Source: Pedobacter sp. MC2016-24 (lineage in GTDB: Bacteria > Bacteroidota > Bacteroidia > Sphingobacteriales > Sphingobacteriaceae). From it: a stretch of 64,000 nucleotides of DNA. A model generated the notes under the pieces. The model did not search any database and was not told where the DNA came from. It saw only the letters and a list, made by a program, of their open reading frames with translations. Where the stretch lies: positions 62,001 through 126,000 of the forward strand of contig NZ_JADFBX010000003.1 of the NCBI RefSeq assembly GCF_015223055.1, read 5' to 3'. A program made the translations under genes and the position numbers. Each line of letters starts with the position of its first letter. Position 1 is the stretch's first letter. Shown here one piece after another: positions 56,009-64,000 of this stretch.

Positions 56009-56781
56009 TGAAACAGCCATATTATCAATTAGATTTCAGTGCATTGTTATGCAAGTTTGAGGTAAAGATCAATGACATCGAAATTTTATCTATGAACTTA
56101 GATGGCCAAACCTCAACAGATATACCCATCAACTCGGCTATATTTGGAAGTGGTTTGCAAAAGATCGAAGTTAAAGGTTATCCTTTAGAAGGGACTAAAA
56201 CGATGCATCCAGAGGCTTATATCCGTTATAAGGTAAAAGAACAGGAGGTAGGTACAGGTGAGTTTATGTTTGTAAAGGACTTTGAGAAATACCAGACCCC
56301 GGCTGTACATCAAGGTGTCCCATTCATCTACCATACCAGTACCTTTAGGGCTGAAGTACCTTATGAACTGGAAAGCTGGAAGACTTTGCAAAACACTAAG
56401 GATTTAAAAACTGACGTTAAGCCTGCTTTAACCCAAGCGTACCAGCAAATCATCCAAAAGGCAAAGTCCGGTGATTATAAGCCGCTTGTGGATGCGATTA
56501 AAGTTGTTGAAGTCAGAAATGCAAAAACGATGTATTTAAGCGAGCAGGATACCTATCAACGCGTAAAAAGTATTCTGGGCGATATAGCCGGGGGTTTTAA
56601 AATCATGGATCTTTCTGATGCAAGGACGATCAGCTACGCGGCCAATGGTAAACTGCTGCGGTTTGTGCGGCCTGACGGCAATGCTGCGCTGGCTTTGGAG
56701 AATGAGGAGACCAGCGAACAGCTTGTGCTGGACTTTTGGTTTTGTTTACCTGATGGAAATGAGGAGTTTAAAATTTTTTAA
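56008..56781 (+). CDS. Unknown 257-residue protein at the end of the effector island
   Basis: This soluble protein of mixed secondary structure has no signal peptide and no recognised domain. It starts with LDFSALLCKFEVKINDIEIL, similar in style to beta-sandwich adaptor proteins, and ends with LVLDFWFCLPDGNEEFKIF. One-base overlap with the upstream lipoprotein gene places it in the same operon. A long hairpin follows. Adaptor or second immunity function are both possible. Nothing in the sequence decides. Confidence 0.68.
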   Translation: MKQPYYQLDFSALLCKFEVKINDIEILSMNLDGQTSTDIPINSAIFGSGLQKIEVKGYPLEGTKTMHPEAYIRYKVKEQEVGTGEFMFVKDFEKYQTPAVHQGVPFIYHTSTFRAEVPYELESWKTLQNTKDLKTDVKPALTQAYQQIIQKAKSGDYKPLVDAIKVVEVRNAKTMYLSEQDTYQRVKSILGDIAGGFKIMDLSDARTISYAANGKLLRFVRPDGNAALALENEETSEQLVLDFWFCLPDGNEEFKIF

Positions 56782-56871
56782 GGAGTTCATGTACAGGCTG
56801 CAAAACCCTTTACATTCCAAAAAATACAATACGCAGAAATTCAGGCTACAATCAAAAAGTAGGATTTAGTT

Positions 56872-56920
56872 CGTTGTAATAACATCATTGGACTTTTAGT
56901 TCAATGGTGTTATTACAATG
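56872..56920 (+). terminator. Long perfect-type hairpin ending the T6SS island
   Basis: The 5' arm at 56872-56891 (TTGTAATAACATCATTGG core) pairs with the 3' arm at 56901-56920 over about 20 bp, with only G-U wobbles, around a nine-base loop. No T-run follows on either side. It could be a bidirectional terminator, a processing site or a mobile-element relic. Confidence 0.55.
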
Positions 56921-56982
56921 TCGTAGTCGGATTTGTGCACAAATTGGTCTATTCCGTGCAAAGAATATCTGAAGGGTTCTTA

Positions 56983-56990
56983 TAAATTTG
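56983..56990 (+). promoter_or_regulatory. Candidate -7 promoter box of the fucosidase gene
   Basis: TAAATTTG is an exact TAnnTTTG match, 39 nt before the ATG at 57030. It overlaps the alternative TTG start at 56988 and so supports the later ATG. No -33 box was found. Confidence 0.45.
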
Positions 56991-57029
56991 TCATTAGGCT
57001 ATAATTACATCCTAACCAAATTACCTCAA

Positions 57030-58694
57030 ATGAACCGAAGAAAGCTACTTCAAAGCATGGCCATTGGAATACCTGGTCTGTTACTATCTAAAAATTTTGC
57101 GGCAATTGCTCAGGAACTCGGTGAGTTTCCAGAGCAATCGGAAAAAATTCAAGCTGGGCCCTTCAGTCCAACCTGGGAATCACTTCAGTCTTACCAGACG
57201 CCAGACTGGTTCAGGGATGCAAAATTCGGTATGTGGGCACATTGGGGGCCTCAGTGTCAACCTGAGGCCGGCGACTGGTATGCCAGAGAAATGTACATTG
57301 AAGGCAGTCGTAAATACAAATTCCATCTTGAAAAATACGGACACCCTTCGGAATTTGGGTTTAAAGATGTCATCCATACCTGGAAAGCTGAAAAGTGGGA
57401 TCCGGAAGAATTGGTCTCTTTGTACAAAAATGCCGGTGCCCGTTATTTCATGGCACTAGCCAACCATCATGATAATTTTGATCTTTACGATAGCAAATAC
57501 CAAAAAAACTGGAACGCTTTAAAAATTGGTCCAAAAAAAGATTTGATCGGCGCCTGGGCTGCAGCAGCAAAAAAAAATAGTCTGCCATTTGGTGTCAGTG
57601 TCCATGCAGCCCATGCATGGAGTTGGTTTGAAACGGCCCAGCGTTCTGACAAAAGTGGGAAATATGCAGGTGTCAGCTATGATGGCAAATTGACTAAGGC
57701 TGATGGGAAAGGGAAATGGTGGTCTGGTCTGGATCCCCAGGAGCTCTATGCCCAAAATCATCCATTGAGTGAAAATAGTCTTGACAATGGAACAATCCAC
57801 AAGCAATGGCATTGGGGTAATGGGGTTGCTCGGCCTACAAAAGTCTATATAGAACAGTTTTATAACCGAACAATCAATCTGATCGATAAGTATCATCCTG
57901 ATCTGATTTATTTTGATGATTCTCAATTGCCAATGTGGCCGGTCAGCGATGCCGGACTACGAATTGCTGCACATCTTTATAATAAAAGTATTAAAGAAAC
58001 AGGCCGCTTAAATGCAGTGGTTACAGGCAAAATATTGGATGAAAATCAACGTAAAGCGATGGTTTGGGATATTGAGCGCGGACAAAGTAATGACATCGAA
58101 CCACTTCCATGGCAAACGGATACCTGTATTGGGGATTGGCATTATGATCGTAGTATCTATTCCAGAAAAGGATACAAGACTGCTAAAATGGTCATCCATA
58201 CACTAATCGACGTGGTCAGTAAAAATGGGAATCTCATGCTCAATATTCCGGTTAGGGGCGATGGTACCATAGATGAACTCGAACGTAAAGTTGTCGAAGA
58301 TATTGGCATTTGGATGCGGGCGAATGGAGAAAGTATCTATGGCACTCGTCCATGGAAAATATTTGGCGAAGGGCCTGCTCAACAAGGCGCAGCTAAATTA
58401 AGCGCACAAGGCTTTAATGAAGGAAAAGGAAAGCCTTTCACTGAAGCCGATATTCGTTTCACAATTAAAGGTGAACAGCTTTTTGCAACGGTGATGAACT
58501 GGCCGGCTACTGGCCATGTCACAATAACCAGTCTTAAAGAAGGTAGTGTCCATTATCCAGCCAAAATCAGTAAGGTTGAATTGCTGGCAACCGGACAAGA
58601 GCTAAAGTTTGAAAGAAACACGACCGGTTTAAAAGTCTATTTTCCCGAATCGGTTCCAGTCGCTTCATATGCAAATGCTTTGAGGATAGTTTAG
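57030..58694 (+). CDS. GH29 alpha-L-fucosidase
   Basis: The protein has 554 residues from the ATG at 57030. The N-terminus (MNRRKLLQSMAIGIPGLLLS) is a signal of Tat style, although the twin-arginine motif is minimal. The catalytic TIM barrel shows WFRDAKFGMWAHWGPQC, YFMALANHHDNFDLYDSKY and HPDLIYFDDSQLPMW, where the nucleophile Asp is expected in YFDDS. A C-terminal beta-sandwich follows. It removes terminal alpha-L-fucose from glycans in the periplasm. An AraC regulator gene follows 47 nt later. Confidence 0.9.
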   Translation: MNRRKLLQSMAIGIPGLLLSKNFAAIAQELGEFPEQSEKIQAGPFSPTWESLQSYQTPDWFRDAKFGMWAHWGPQCQPEAGDWYAREMYIEGSRKYKFHLEKYGHPSEFGFKDVIHTWKAEKWDPEELVSLYKNAGARYFMALANHHDNFDLYDSKYQKNWNALKIGPKKDLIGAWAAAAKKNSLPFGVSVHAAHAWSWFETAQRSDKSGKYAGVSYDGKLTKADGKGKWWSGLDPQELYAQNHPLSENSLDNGTIHKQWHWGNGVARPTKVYIEQFYNRTINLIDKYHPDLIYFDDSQLPMWPVSDAGLRIAAHLYNKSIKETGRLNAVVTGKILDENQRKAMVWDIERGQSNDIEPLPWQTDTCIGDWHYDRSIYSRKGYKTAKMVIHTLIDVVSKNGNLMLNIPVRGDGTIDELERKVVEDIGIWMRANGESIYGTRPWKIFGEGPAQQGAAKLSAQGFNEGKGKPFTEADIRFTIKGEQLFATVMNWPATGHVTITSLKEGSVHYPAKISKVELLATGQELKFERNTTGLKVYFPESVPVASYANALRIV

Positions 58695-58741
58695 AAAAAT
58701 ACGATAATACCTATATTGTTATAAATTTCTTCAAGTTTGTA

Positions 58742-59644
58742 ATGACCATGAATCTTATCAAAAGCTATTTTAATCTTTTAAATACAGATTACGTCAAGCT
58801 GGGACTGAAATGGAACTTCAGTAATGTAATTAGCCCATATTATAGATTGTATTACATTGATGAGGGAGAAGGTCTGATTTCAAGTTTAGAAGGAAATTTG
58901 GTTTTGAAACCTGGGCATTTGTACCTGATTCCCAGTTTCACACTTTGCAACCTTTCCTGCAGTCACTTTTTAAGTCAGTATTTTATACAGTTTTTTGAAG
59001 AGTCTCCTGACGGATTATCCTTGTTTACCCAATGCAGAAAAGTCATGTGCTTAACCGCAGCAGCTATCGATATCACCAATTTCAAGCGCATTTTGACTTT
59101 AAACCCGGGCAGAGGAATCAACCGCTCAGACGATCCTAAGGTTTATGAAAAAGACATATATTACAAAGAATATACCGAGCTAAATGCTTCACAAAGTTTA
59201 GCTGTTCAATACGAAACGCAAGGTATTATTTTGCAATTAATTTCAAGATTTCTGAAACCTGATGTTTTCAGGGCAGACAATCCATCCGTGATCCCCTCTG
59301 TAATTTTGGATGCCATTAGTTACATACAAATTAACATCAGTTCTGTACTCAAAGTTCGTCATCTGGCAGATCGGGCACATCTCAATACCGATTATTTTTC
59401 TCGGTTGTTTCATCGTTTTACAGGTAAAAGTCCAGTTAATTATATCGTCGAAAAAAGAATAGAACGTGCGCAATACCTGATCATTGCAACAAATAATCAA
59501 TATGGAGATATTGCGCAATTGACCGGCTTTGAGAATTCCCAATACTTTTCCAGAATTTTTAAGCGTAAAACCGGACTGACCCCAGGCCAGTATCGGATGC
59601 AGAACAAAACCATGACATCCCGCCATGTTGCTATTGTCATTTGA
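58742..59644 (+). CDS. AraC-family transcriptional regulator
   Basis: This 300-residue protein has an N-terminal cupin-like sensing part (about 1-120) and a C-terminal double helix-turn-helix (about 190-290). The latter shows VRHLADRAHLNTDYFSRLFH and YGDIAQLTGFENSQYFSRIF, then GLTPGQYRMQN. It lies 47 nt behind the fucosidase gene on the same strand and could control it in response to a sugar. A second in-frame ATG (58748) is an alternative start. A terminator follows at 59771-59796. Confidence 0.92.
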   Translation: MTMNLIKSYFNLLNTDYVKLGLKWNFSNVISPYYRLYYIDEGEGLISSLEGNLVLKPGHLYLIPSFTLCNLSCSHFLSQYFIQFFEESPDGLSLFTQCRKVMCLTAAAIDITNFKRILTLNPGRGINRSDDPKVYEKDIYYKEYTELNASQSLAVQYETQGIILQLISRFLKPDVFRADNPSVIPSVILDAISYIQINISSVLKVRHLADRAHLNTDYFSRLFHRFTGKSPVNYIVEKRIERAQYLIIATNNQYGDIAQLTGFENSQYFSRIFKRKTGLTPGQYRMQNKTMTSRHVAIVI

Positions 59645-59770
59645 CCGTAATTAAGCATGTCATTTAAATCTGTAGTGTTTCTTTATGCGTTTGTTAAACA
59701 GAAGGCGTGAGTAAGGGTATGTGATTCGGAGTTGAGGGTGAACACACAGGTGGATTTGGAGGAGTAGGAG

Positions 59771-59796
59771 AAAAACCCGGTTTAGGCCGGGTTTTT
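59771..59796 (+). terminator. Intrinsic terminator after the first AraC gene
   Basis: AAAAACCCGG at 59771-59780 pairs perfectly with CCGGGTTTTT at 59787-59796 across TTTAGG. The A/T flanks make it usable in both directions. Confidence 0.9.
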
Positions 59797-59861
59797 CGTT
59801 TTTCGTCAGCCTGGATTAGTATTAAATTCAGGACAAAGGTTGCATAAACCCAGGATGAGGG

Positions 59862-59892
59862 TTCGCTATCTAAAACCGGAACCCTATCTTTG
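59862..59892 (+). promoter_or_regulatory. Candidate promoter of the second AraC gene
   Basis: TTCG at 59862-59865 is followed after 19 nt by TATCTTTG at 59885-59892, an exact -7 match. The ATG at 59902 lies only 9 nt behind, so the mRNA would be nearly leaderless. Confidence 0.5.
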
Positions 59893-59901
59893 TTTTAACT
59901 G

Positions 59902-60756
59902 ATGTCGAAAAGAAAACATATCCCTGTCAATACACTTCCTTCCGGAACAAGAGAGGGGATTGTGATAGGACGGGCAACAAGGCAGGGTTCTCCTAATTTT
60001 AAGGCCGTAGAAGAGTCACACCGCGACAACGGCCATTTGTTCATCTTACAGGAAAAAGGGAGCACCCACATTGAAATTGACTTTCAGATCCTTCGTATCG
60101 ATGCACCAGCAGTGGTCTATATTCATCCCAGTCAGGTTCACCGCCTCATTGCATTTGAACAGGCAACCCTTGCCAGTTGGATCATTACCAGTGAAAACCT
60201 CCAGCCGGAATTCATCAAATTATTGGAAGATCTTAACCCGGTTAACATCCTAACCTTAGCTCCCGATACCCTGATCATCCTTTCACAGGCCGCCACACTT
60301 TGCTTGGATTTAGTGCAGAGAAAACAAGAAAAAATTTACGACAGCATACTAAAATCCAGTTGTAATACGTTGGTAGCCTTAGTGCTATCGCAGTATTTAG
60401 CACAATCTAAATTGCCCGATGGCTATTCCAGATTTGAGTTGAATAATAAAGCTTTTAAATCCTTACTGGAGCAAAACTTCAAATCTGTTAAAAGTCCTGC
60501 TGAATATGCCGGCTCATTAAATTTATCTGCATCCTATCTGAACGAGTGTGTTCATGAAACCACCGGTCATTCAGTATCGTTCCATATCCGGGAACGTGTA
60601 TTCCTGGAAGCAAAGCGCTTGCTTTTTCATTCCAGCAAATCGGTTAAAGAGATTGCGGCCGAACTCGGCTATGATGACTTTTCCTATTTTACAAGGCTAT
60701 TTACCAAGGTTGCCGGGATGACGCCAATTGCTTTCCGCAACAAAAACCTCGTATAG
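59902..60756 (+). CDS. AraC-family transcriptional regulator
   Basis: This 284-residue protein has an N-terminal AraC-type ligand domain (about 1-150; IDAPAVVYIHPSQVHRLIAF) and a C-terminal double helix-turn-helix (about 185-282; YAGSLNLSASYLNECVHETT, SVKEIAAELGYDDFSYFTRL, FTKVAGMTPIAFRNK). It lies 77 nt before a Tet(X)-like monooxygenase gene on the same strand. It is either its regulator or the first gene of a small operon. The effector is unknown. Confidence 0.92.
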   Translation: MSKRKHIPVNTLPSGTREGIVIGRATRQGSPNFKAVEESHRDNGHLFILQEKGSTHIEIDFQILRIDAPAVVYIHPSQVHRLIAFEQATLASWIITSENLQPEFIKLLEDLNPVNILTLAPDTLIILSQAATLCLDLVQRKQEKIYDSILKSSCNTLVALVLSQYLAQSKLPDGYSRFELNNKAFKSLLEQNFKSVKSPAEYAGSLNLSASYLNECVHETTGHSVSFHIRERVFLEAKRLLFHSSKSVKEIAAELGYDDFSYFTRLFTKVAGMTPIAFRNKNLV

Positions 60757-60833
60757 TCCTAGATTAACGGCGTATTGACATTGGTTAAGGATTTTGTACG
60801 CCGTTCCTTTGTGTCAATTTAAAGGGTATCACT

Positions 60834-62012
60834 ATGGAAACATCATCTCATATGCTAAAAAATAAAACTATCGCCATTATCGGGGGTGGTCCTGGTGGCC
60901 TTACCCTAGCTGTGCTTTTACAATGTAAAGGCGTGGATGTTAAAGTTTATGAAAGAGATCTGAATCAACAATCCCGCATACAGGGCGCTATAGTCGATCT
61001 GCACTTTGATTCTGGCCTGAAAGTAATGGAAGCCGCAGGTTTGATGGATGCTTTTAAAAGTTATTACATGGCTGGGGCAGACAAATACCGGATGCTTGAT
61101 AAGGAGGCTAACATTTGTATGGATGAGGGTGATCAGGAATCTGCATACGATTTTGGCGATGAGCGTTTCCGGCCAGAAATAGATAGAGGAGCATTGCGGG
61201 ATATGCTGATTGATGCATTGCTGCCGGGGACGGTTGTTTGGGATAGCCAATTCTTAACTATGGAAGAAATTAGCGGCAGGTGGTCACTTCAGTTTGAAAA
61301 TGGTACACATGCTACGGCCGACTTAGTGATCGGATCGGATGGGTATCGCTCTAAAATCCGTCCATATCTAACGGATATCAAAGCGCTTTATTCTGGTGCA
61401 ACGATCATTCAAGGGGATATAAATAATCCTGAAAAAGATTGTCCGGAAATGTATACCCTGGTCAACAAAGGAAATTTAATTGCCATGGGTGATGGTAAAA
61501 CCATTGCTGCCCAACCCAGGGGCGATGGGGGCTTAACGTTTTATGCAGCCTCACTTTACCCTGAAAATTGGGTTAAGGATAGCGGTATCGATTTCGATAA
61601 CCATGCAGAAGTGTATACCTTTTTGACCCAATCTTACGGCGACTGGAACCCCGTGTTTTTTACGCTGTTCCAAGCCAGTCCTAATTTTGTTCCCCGTCCA
61701 TTGGATTATTTTCCCTTAGATCAGCATTGGGAAGCAAAAGCAAACCTCACGATTATTGGTGATGCAGCACATTTAATGCCGCCTTCAGGTGAGGGTGTTA
61801 ATACAGCTATGCTGGATGCATTGGATCTCAGCGAGTGTTTGACAGATGCCAGATTTAAAGATCCGAAAGCTGCCATAACCGAATATGAAGGTCGCATGCG
61901 GGAGAGAGCTACCGTGCTTGGAAAAGAGGCGCTTGACGGAATAAAGGATTTTGCGGCCCCATCTGAGGAATCTTTTAAAAAGCTTTTACAGCAATTCGAT
62001 GGGCTGAAATAA
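60834..62012 (+). CDS. Tet(X)-like FAD-dependent monooxygenase
   Basis: This 392-residue flavoprotein hydroxylase has a GxGxxG fold at TIAIIGGGPGGLTLAVLL and the middle motif FRPEIDRGALRDMLIDALL. The FAD-binding motif is LTIIGDAAHLMPPSGEGVNT, followed by ALDLSECLTDARF. The whole layout, including GDAAHLMPP and GVN, follows Tet(X), the tetracycline-inactivating family common in Bacteroidota. Overall identity to Tet(X) is clearly low, so another aromatic substrate is just as likely. A later in-frame ATG (60852) is an alternative start. Confidence 0.88.
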   Translation: METSSHMLKNKTIAIIGGGPGGLTLAVLLQCKGVDVKVYERDLNQQSRIQGAIVDLHFDSGLKVMEAAGLMDAFKSYYMAGADKYRMLDKEANICMDEGDQESAYDFGDERFRPEIDRGALRDMLIDALLPGTVVWDSQFLTMEEISGRWSLQFENGTHATADLVIGSDGYRSKIRPYLTDIKALYSGATIIQGDINNPEKDCPEMYTLVNKGNLIAMGDGKTIAAQPRGDGGLTFYAASLYPENWVKDSGIDFDNHAEVYTFLTQSYGDWNPVFFTLFQASPNFVPRPLDYFPLDQHWEAKANLTIIGDAAHLMPPSGEGVNTAMLDALDLSECLTDARFKDPKAAITEYEGRMRERATVLGKEALDGIKDFAAPSEESFKKLLQQFDGLK

Positions 62013-62423
62013 AGCACCTGAATCATGTCTCCTGATAAGCCAGCGTGTCATTATATTTTGCTGTATTGGCAATCGCAATAATTGGACACTCTGCGATGAT
62101 TTCTAATTTCTTCATTTGCTTTACGTATTTTTTAATTAGTCACCACCTGGGGTCTCTGCTTCAGCATTCTTGTAGTTTAGGACAAAATCGCAATAATCCA
62201 GTACTAAATACGCAAAATCAAGGACATAAATTTTTTAACAGATCAGATTATTTGTTATGGTTCAAATTCATATTTCTGAATAGCAGCTGATCATTCCAAT
62301 GCTCAGTTTACCTAACTATATGATTTGCGATTGTCCGTACTGGTGTCGGAGCAGGTTGCAACTAAAGATTTAATTATCGATCTTTTCGCCGAAAAATAAA
62401 TCTTTTCTATAGGTTAAACATAT
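62013..62423. other. 411-nt intergenic region without a convincing gene
   Basis: An 81-codon plus-strand frame at 62045-62290 has no family character. On the minus strand two short frames look protein-like. One starts MKKLEIIAECP within about 62025-62117. The other has no start codon and ends NAEAETPGGD before it. They could be remnants of a lost gene. The GH2 promoter must lie in the right part, but no clean box pair was seen. Confidence 0.5.
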
Positions 62424-64000
62424 ATGAACATTAGAAAAAATACATATAAGGGGGCCGGACTCAAGCTTCTGGTCGCTTCTTTTTTTGCCGTACTTTCTGT
62501 TTATGGCCAAAGCCGCCAGGAGATTGCCTTAACAGAAAACTGGAAGTTTTACCGGGGTAAAAATGAACAGGCTTTTGAAAAAACATTTAACGACCGGAGC
62601 TGGAAAACCGTAACAGTCCCGCACGATTGGGCCATTTCTGGTCCATTTGACAAAGAGATTGACAAACAAATGGTCACCATTACACAGAACGGTGAAACAA
62701 GACCATCAGAAAAAACCGGTAGAACAGGGGCCCTTCCCTATACCGGCGAAGGCTGGTACCGCAATAACTTCATCGTGCCCTCGCTAAAAAAAGGGCAGCG
62801 TACCTTACTGTTATTTGACGGCGCCATGAGCGAACCACGTGTTTACTTCAATGGTAAGCTGGTTGGTCAATGGAATTACGGTTACAACAGCTTTTATCTG
62901 GATGTGACCGGACAAGCATTGCCTGGCGAAATGAATACGCTGGCCGTACATTTGTCAAACCGGCCGAAATCCTCGCGCTGGTATCCTGGAGCAGGTCTTT
63001 ACCGCAATGTGCATTTGATTGTGAAGGATGAACAAAGTATCGGGCAATGGGGCGTTTCCATTACCACGCCGGTAATCGAGGCCAGAATTTCCAAAGTAAA
63101 TATCAAAACTAAAGTAACTGGTAATAACCTGCGTCTGGTTACACAAATACTCGATCGTGAAGGTAAAGAATTGATTGTTCAAAGTACAGATCAGCAATTT
63201 GGTCATGAGTTTGAGCAAAACATTCCCGTAGCAGATCCAAAACTATGGAGTCCTGAAAGTCCATATTTGTATACAGCAGTTTCCAGGGTATACGAAGGAA
63301 CGGAGTTGAAAGATGAAGTGAAAACCCGTTTCGGCATTCGCGAAATCCGCTATGAGGCGAATAAGGGATTTAGCCTGAACGGAAAGGTCCGTAAATTTAA
63401 AGGCGTCTGCCTGCATCACGATCTTGGTCCACTGGGGGCAGCGATCAATACTGCAGCGCTCAGAAGGCAATTGACCATCCTGAAAGATATGGGTTGTGAT
63501 GCAATCCGGAGTTCACACAATATGCCTTCACCAGAGCAGCTGGAACTGTGCGACGAGCTAGGTTTCATGTTCCTGGCAGAGAGTTTTGACGAATGGGCAA
63601 AACCTAAGGTAGAAAACGGATACCACCTTTATTTCAATACCGATGCAGAAAAAGATGTGGTCAACCTGGTTCGGGCGAACCGCAATCACCCGAGTATTGT
63701 CATGTGGAGTTCCGGGAATGAAGTTCCGGATCAATTTGGTCCGGAAGGGGTTAAAAGAGCCAAATGGTTGCAGGATATTTTTCATCGGGAAGATCCAACC
63801 CGTCCGGTTACTGTGGGCATGGACCAGGTCAAAGCGACTATGGCTTCTGGATTTGCAGCCTTATTGGATATACCAGGGCTTAATTACCGGCTTCCTTTAT
63901 ACCCCGACGCGTATAAGGCTTTTCCGCAAGGATTTATTCTGGGATCAGAAACCGCTTCTACCGTGAGTTCGCGTGGGATTTATCAATTTCCGGTAGTGAT
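62424..64000 (+). CDS. GH2 beta-galactosidase, 3' end beyond the window
   Basis: The ATG at 62424 opens a frame of 525 full codons that runs to the right edge without a stop. A signal peptide (LLVASFFAVLSVYGQ) is followed by the sugar-binding jelly-roll (SWKTVTVPHDWAI, GEGWYRNNF, SRWYPGAGLYRNVHLIV), an Ig-like domain and the TIM barrel. The barrel carries the catalytic acid Glu433 in SSGNEV and probable nucleophile Glu509 in GSETAS. It is periplasmic or surface-exposed and hydrolyses terminal beta-galactosides. With the fucosidase upstream it suggests use of fucosylated host or plant glycans. Confidence 0.92.
   Translation, partial: MNIRKNTYKGAGLKLLVASFFAVLSVYGQSRQEIALTENWKFYRGKNEQAFEKTFNDRSWKTVTVPHDWAISGPFDKEIDKQMVTITQNGETRPSEKTGRTGALPYTGEGWYRNNFIVPSLKKGQRTLLLFDGAMSEPRVYFNGKLVGQWNYGYNSFYLDVTGQALPGEMNTLAVHLSNRPKSSRWYPGAGLYRNVHLIVKDEQSIGQWGVSITTPVIEARISKVNIKTKVTGNNLRLVTQILDREGKELIVQSTDQQFGHEFEQNIPVADPKLWSPESPYLYTAVSRVYEGTELKDEVKTRFGIREIRYEANKGFSLNGKVRKFKGVCLHHDLGPLGAAINTAALRRQLTILKDMGCDAIRSSHNMPSPEQLELCDELGFMFLAESFDEWAKPKVENGYHLYFNTDAEKDVVNLVRANRNHPSIVMWSSGNEVPDQFGPEGVKRAKWLQDIFHREDPTRPVTVGMDQVKATMASGFAALLDIPGLNYRLPLYPDAYKAFPQGFILGSETASTVSSRGIYQFPVV

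Noticed and set aside
30572..56781. Contractile locus considered as a prophage tail or extracellular injection system
   Set aside because: ClpV, TssK, TssN/TssO/TssR, Hcp and VgrG are present, and no capsid, terminase or tail-length protein is seen, so it is a T6SS.
60834..62012. Monooxygenase as a recently acquired tet(X) resistance gene
   Set aside because: Sequence is only distantly similar to Tet(X), base composition looks like its neighbours, and no mobile element is nearby.
62045..62290. 81-codon plus-strand frame before the GH2 gene
   Set aside because: TTG-type start, no family character, ends in low-complexity sequence.

Overview
The window reads as a chromosomal segment of a Bacteroidota bacterium, most likely family Sphingobacteriaceae and close to Pedobacter. 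The reasons are a FecI/FecR-controlled SusC/SusD-type outer-membrane uptake locus, many short lipoproteins with Bacteroidota-style signal peptides, upstream boxes of the TAnnTTTG type, and a type VI secretion system (T6SS) of the Bacteroidota-specific subtype iii. The family assignment is inference from gene content. I saw no rRNA, tRNA, CRISPR array, insertion sequence or prophage.

Layout. (1) 1-7947 is signalling: a PAS histidine kinase cut by the window edge, a LuxR-type response regulator overlapping a 7TM-type kinase gene, a lipoprotein PQQ-type sugar dehydrogenase, and a complete bacteriophytochrome histidine kinase. (2) 8038-19089 is an uptake locus: FecI-like sigma factor, FecR-like anti-sigma factor, SusC-like transporter, SusD-like lipoprotein, a zinc metallohydrolase lipoprotein, a DUF4302 lipoprotein and two small unknown genes, closed by a strong terminator. 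One of the small genes apparently starts at AUU. (3) 19329-30543 holds an AAA ATPase, a decayed AraC remnant, a three-gene leftward operon (kinase-less phytochrome photosensor, CheB-CheR-PAS histidine kinase, receiver protein), a dehydrogenase with its AraC regulator, and a GAF histidine kinase.

(4) 30572-56781 is an apparently complete T6SS subtype iii. The baseplate genes (tssK, tssE, tssF, tssG), the Bacteroidota-type membrane complex (tssN, tssO, a tssO-like gene, a PKD-domain gene, tssR), the ClpV ATPase and the sheath genes tssB and tssC come first. A terminator, a flavodoxin-like reductase gene, two tandem hcp (tssD) genes, a second terminator, and a vgrG-led effector island follow. 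The island carries two candidate cargo modules. One is a metzincin-like zinc protease overlapping a lipoprotein gene. The other is a PAAR-like tip protein, a 929-residue OmpA-domain protein and a lipoprotein. Three further unknown proteins accompany them. No TssJ, TssL, TssM or TssA homologue is seen, as expected for this subtype.

(5) 57030-64000 is catabolic and regulatory: a GH29 alpha-L-fucosidase, two AraC regulators, a Tet(X)-like flavoprotein monooxygenase, and the first 525 codons of a GH2 beta-galactosidase that runs off the right edge.

The most novel material is the effector island (48982-56781) and the split photosensor/CheB-CheR kinase operon (20688-27049).
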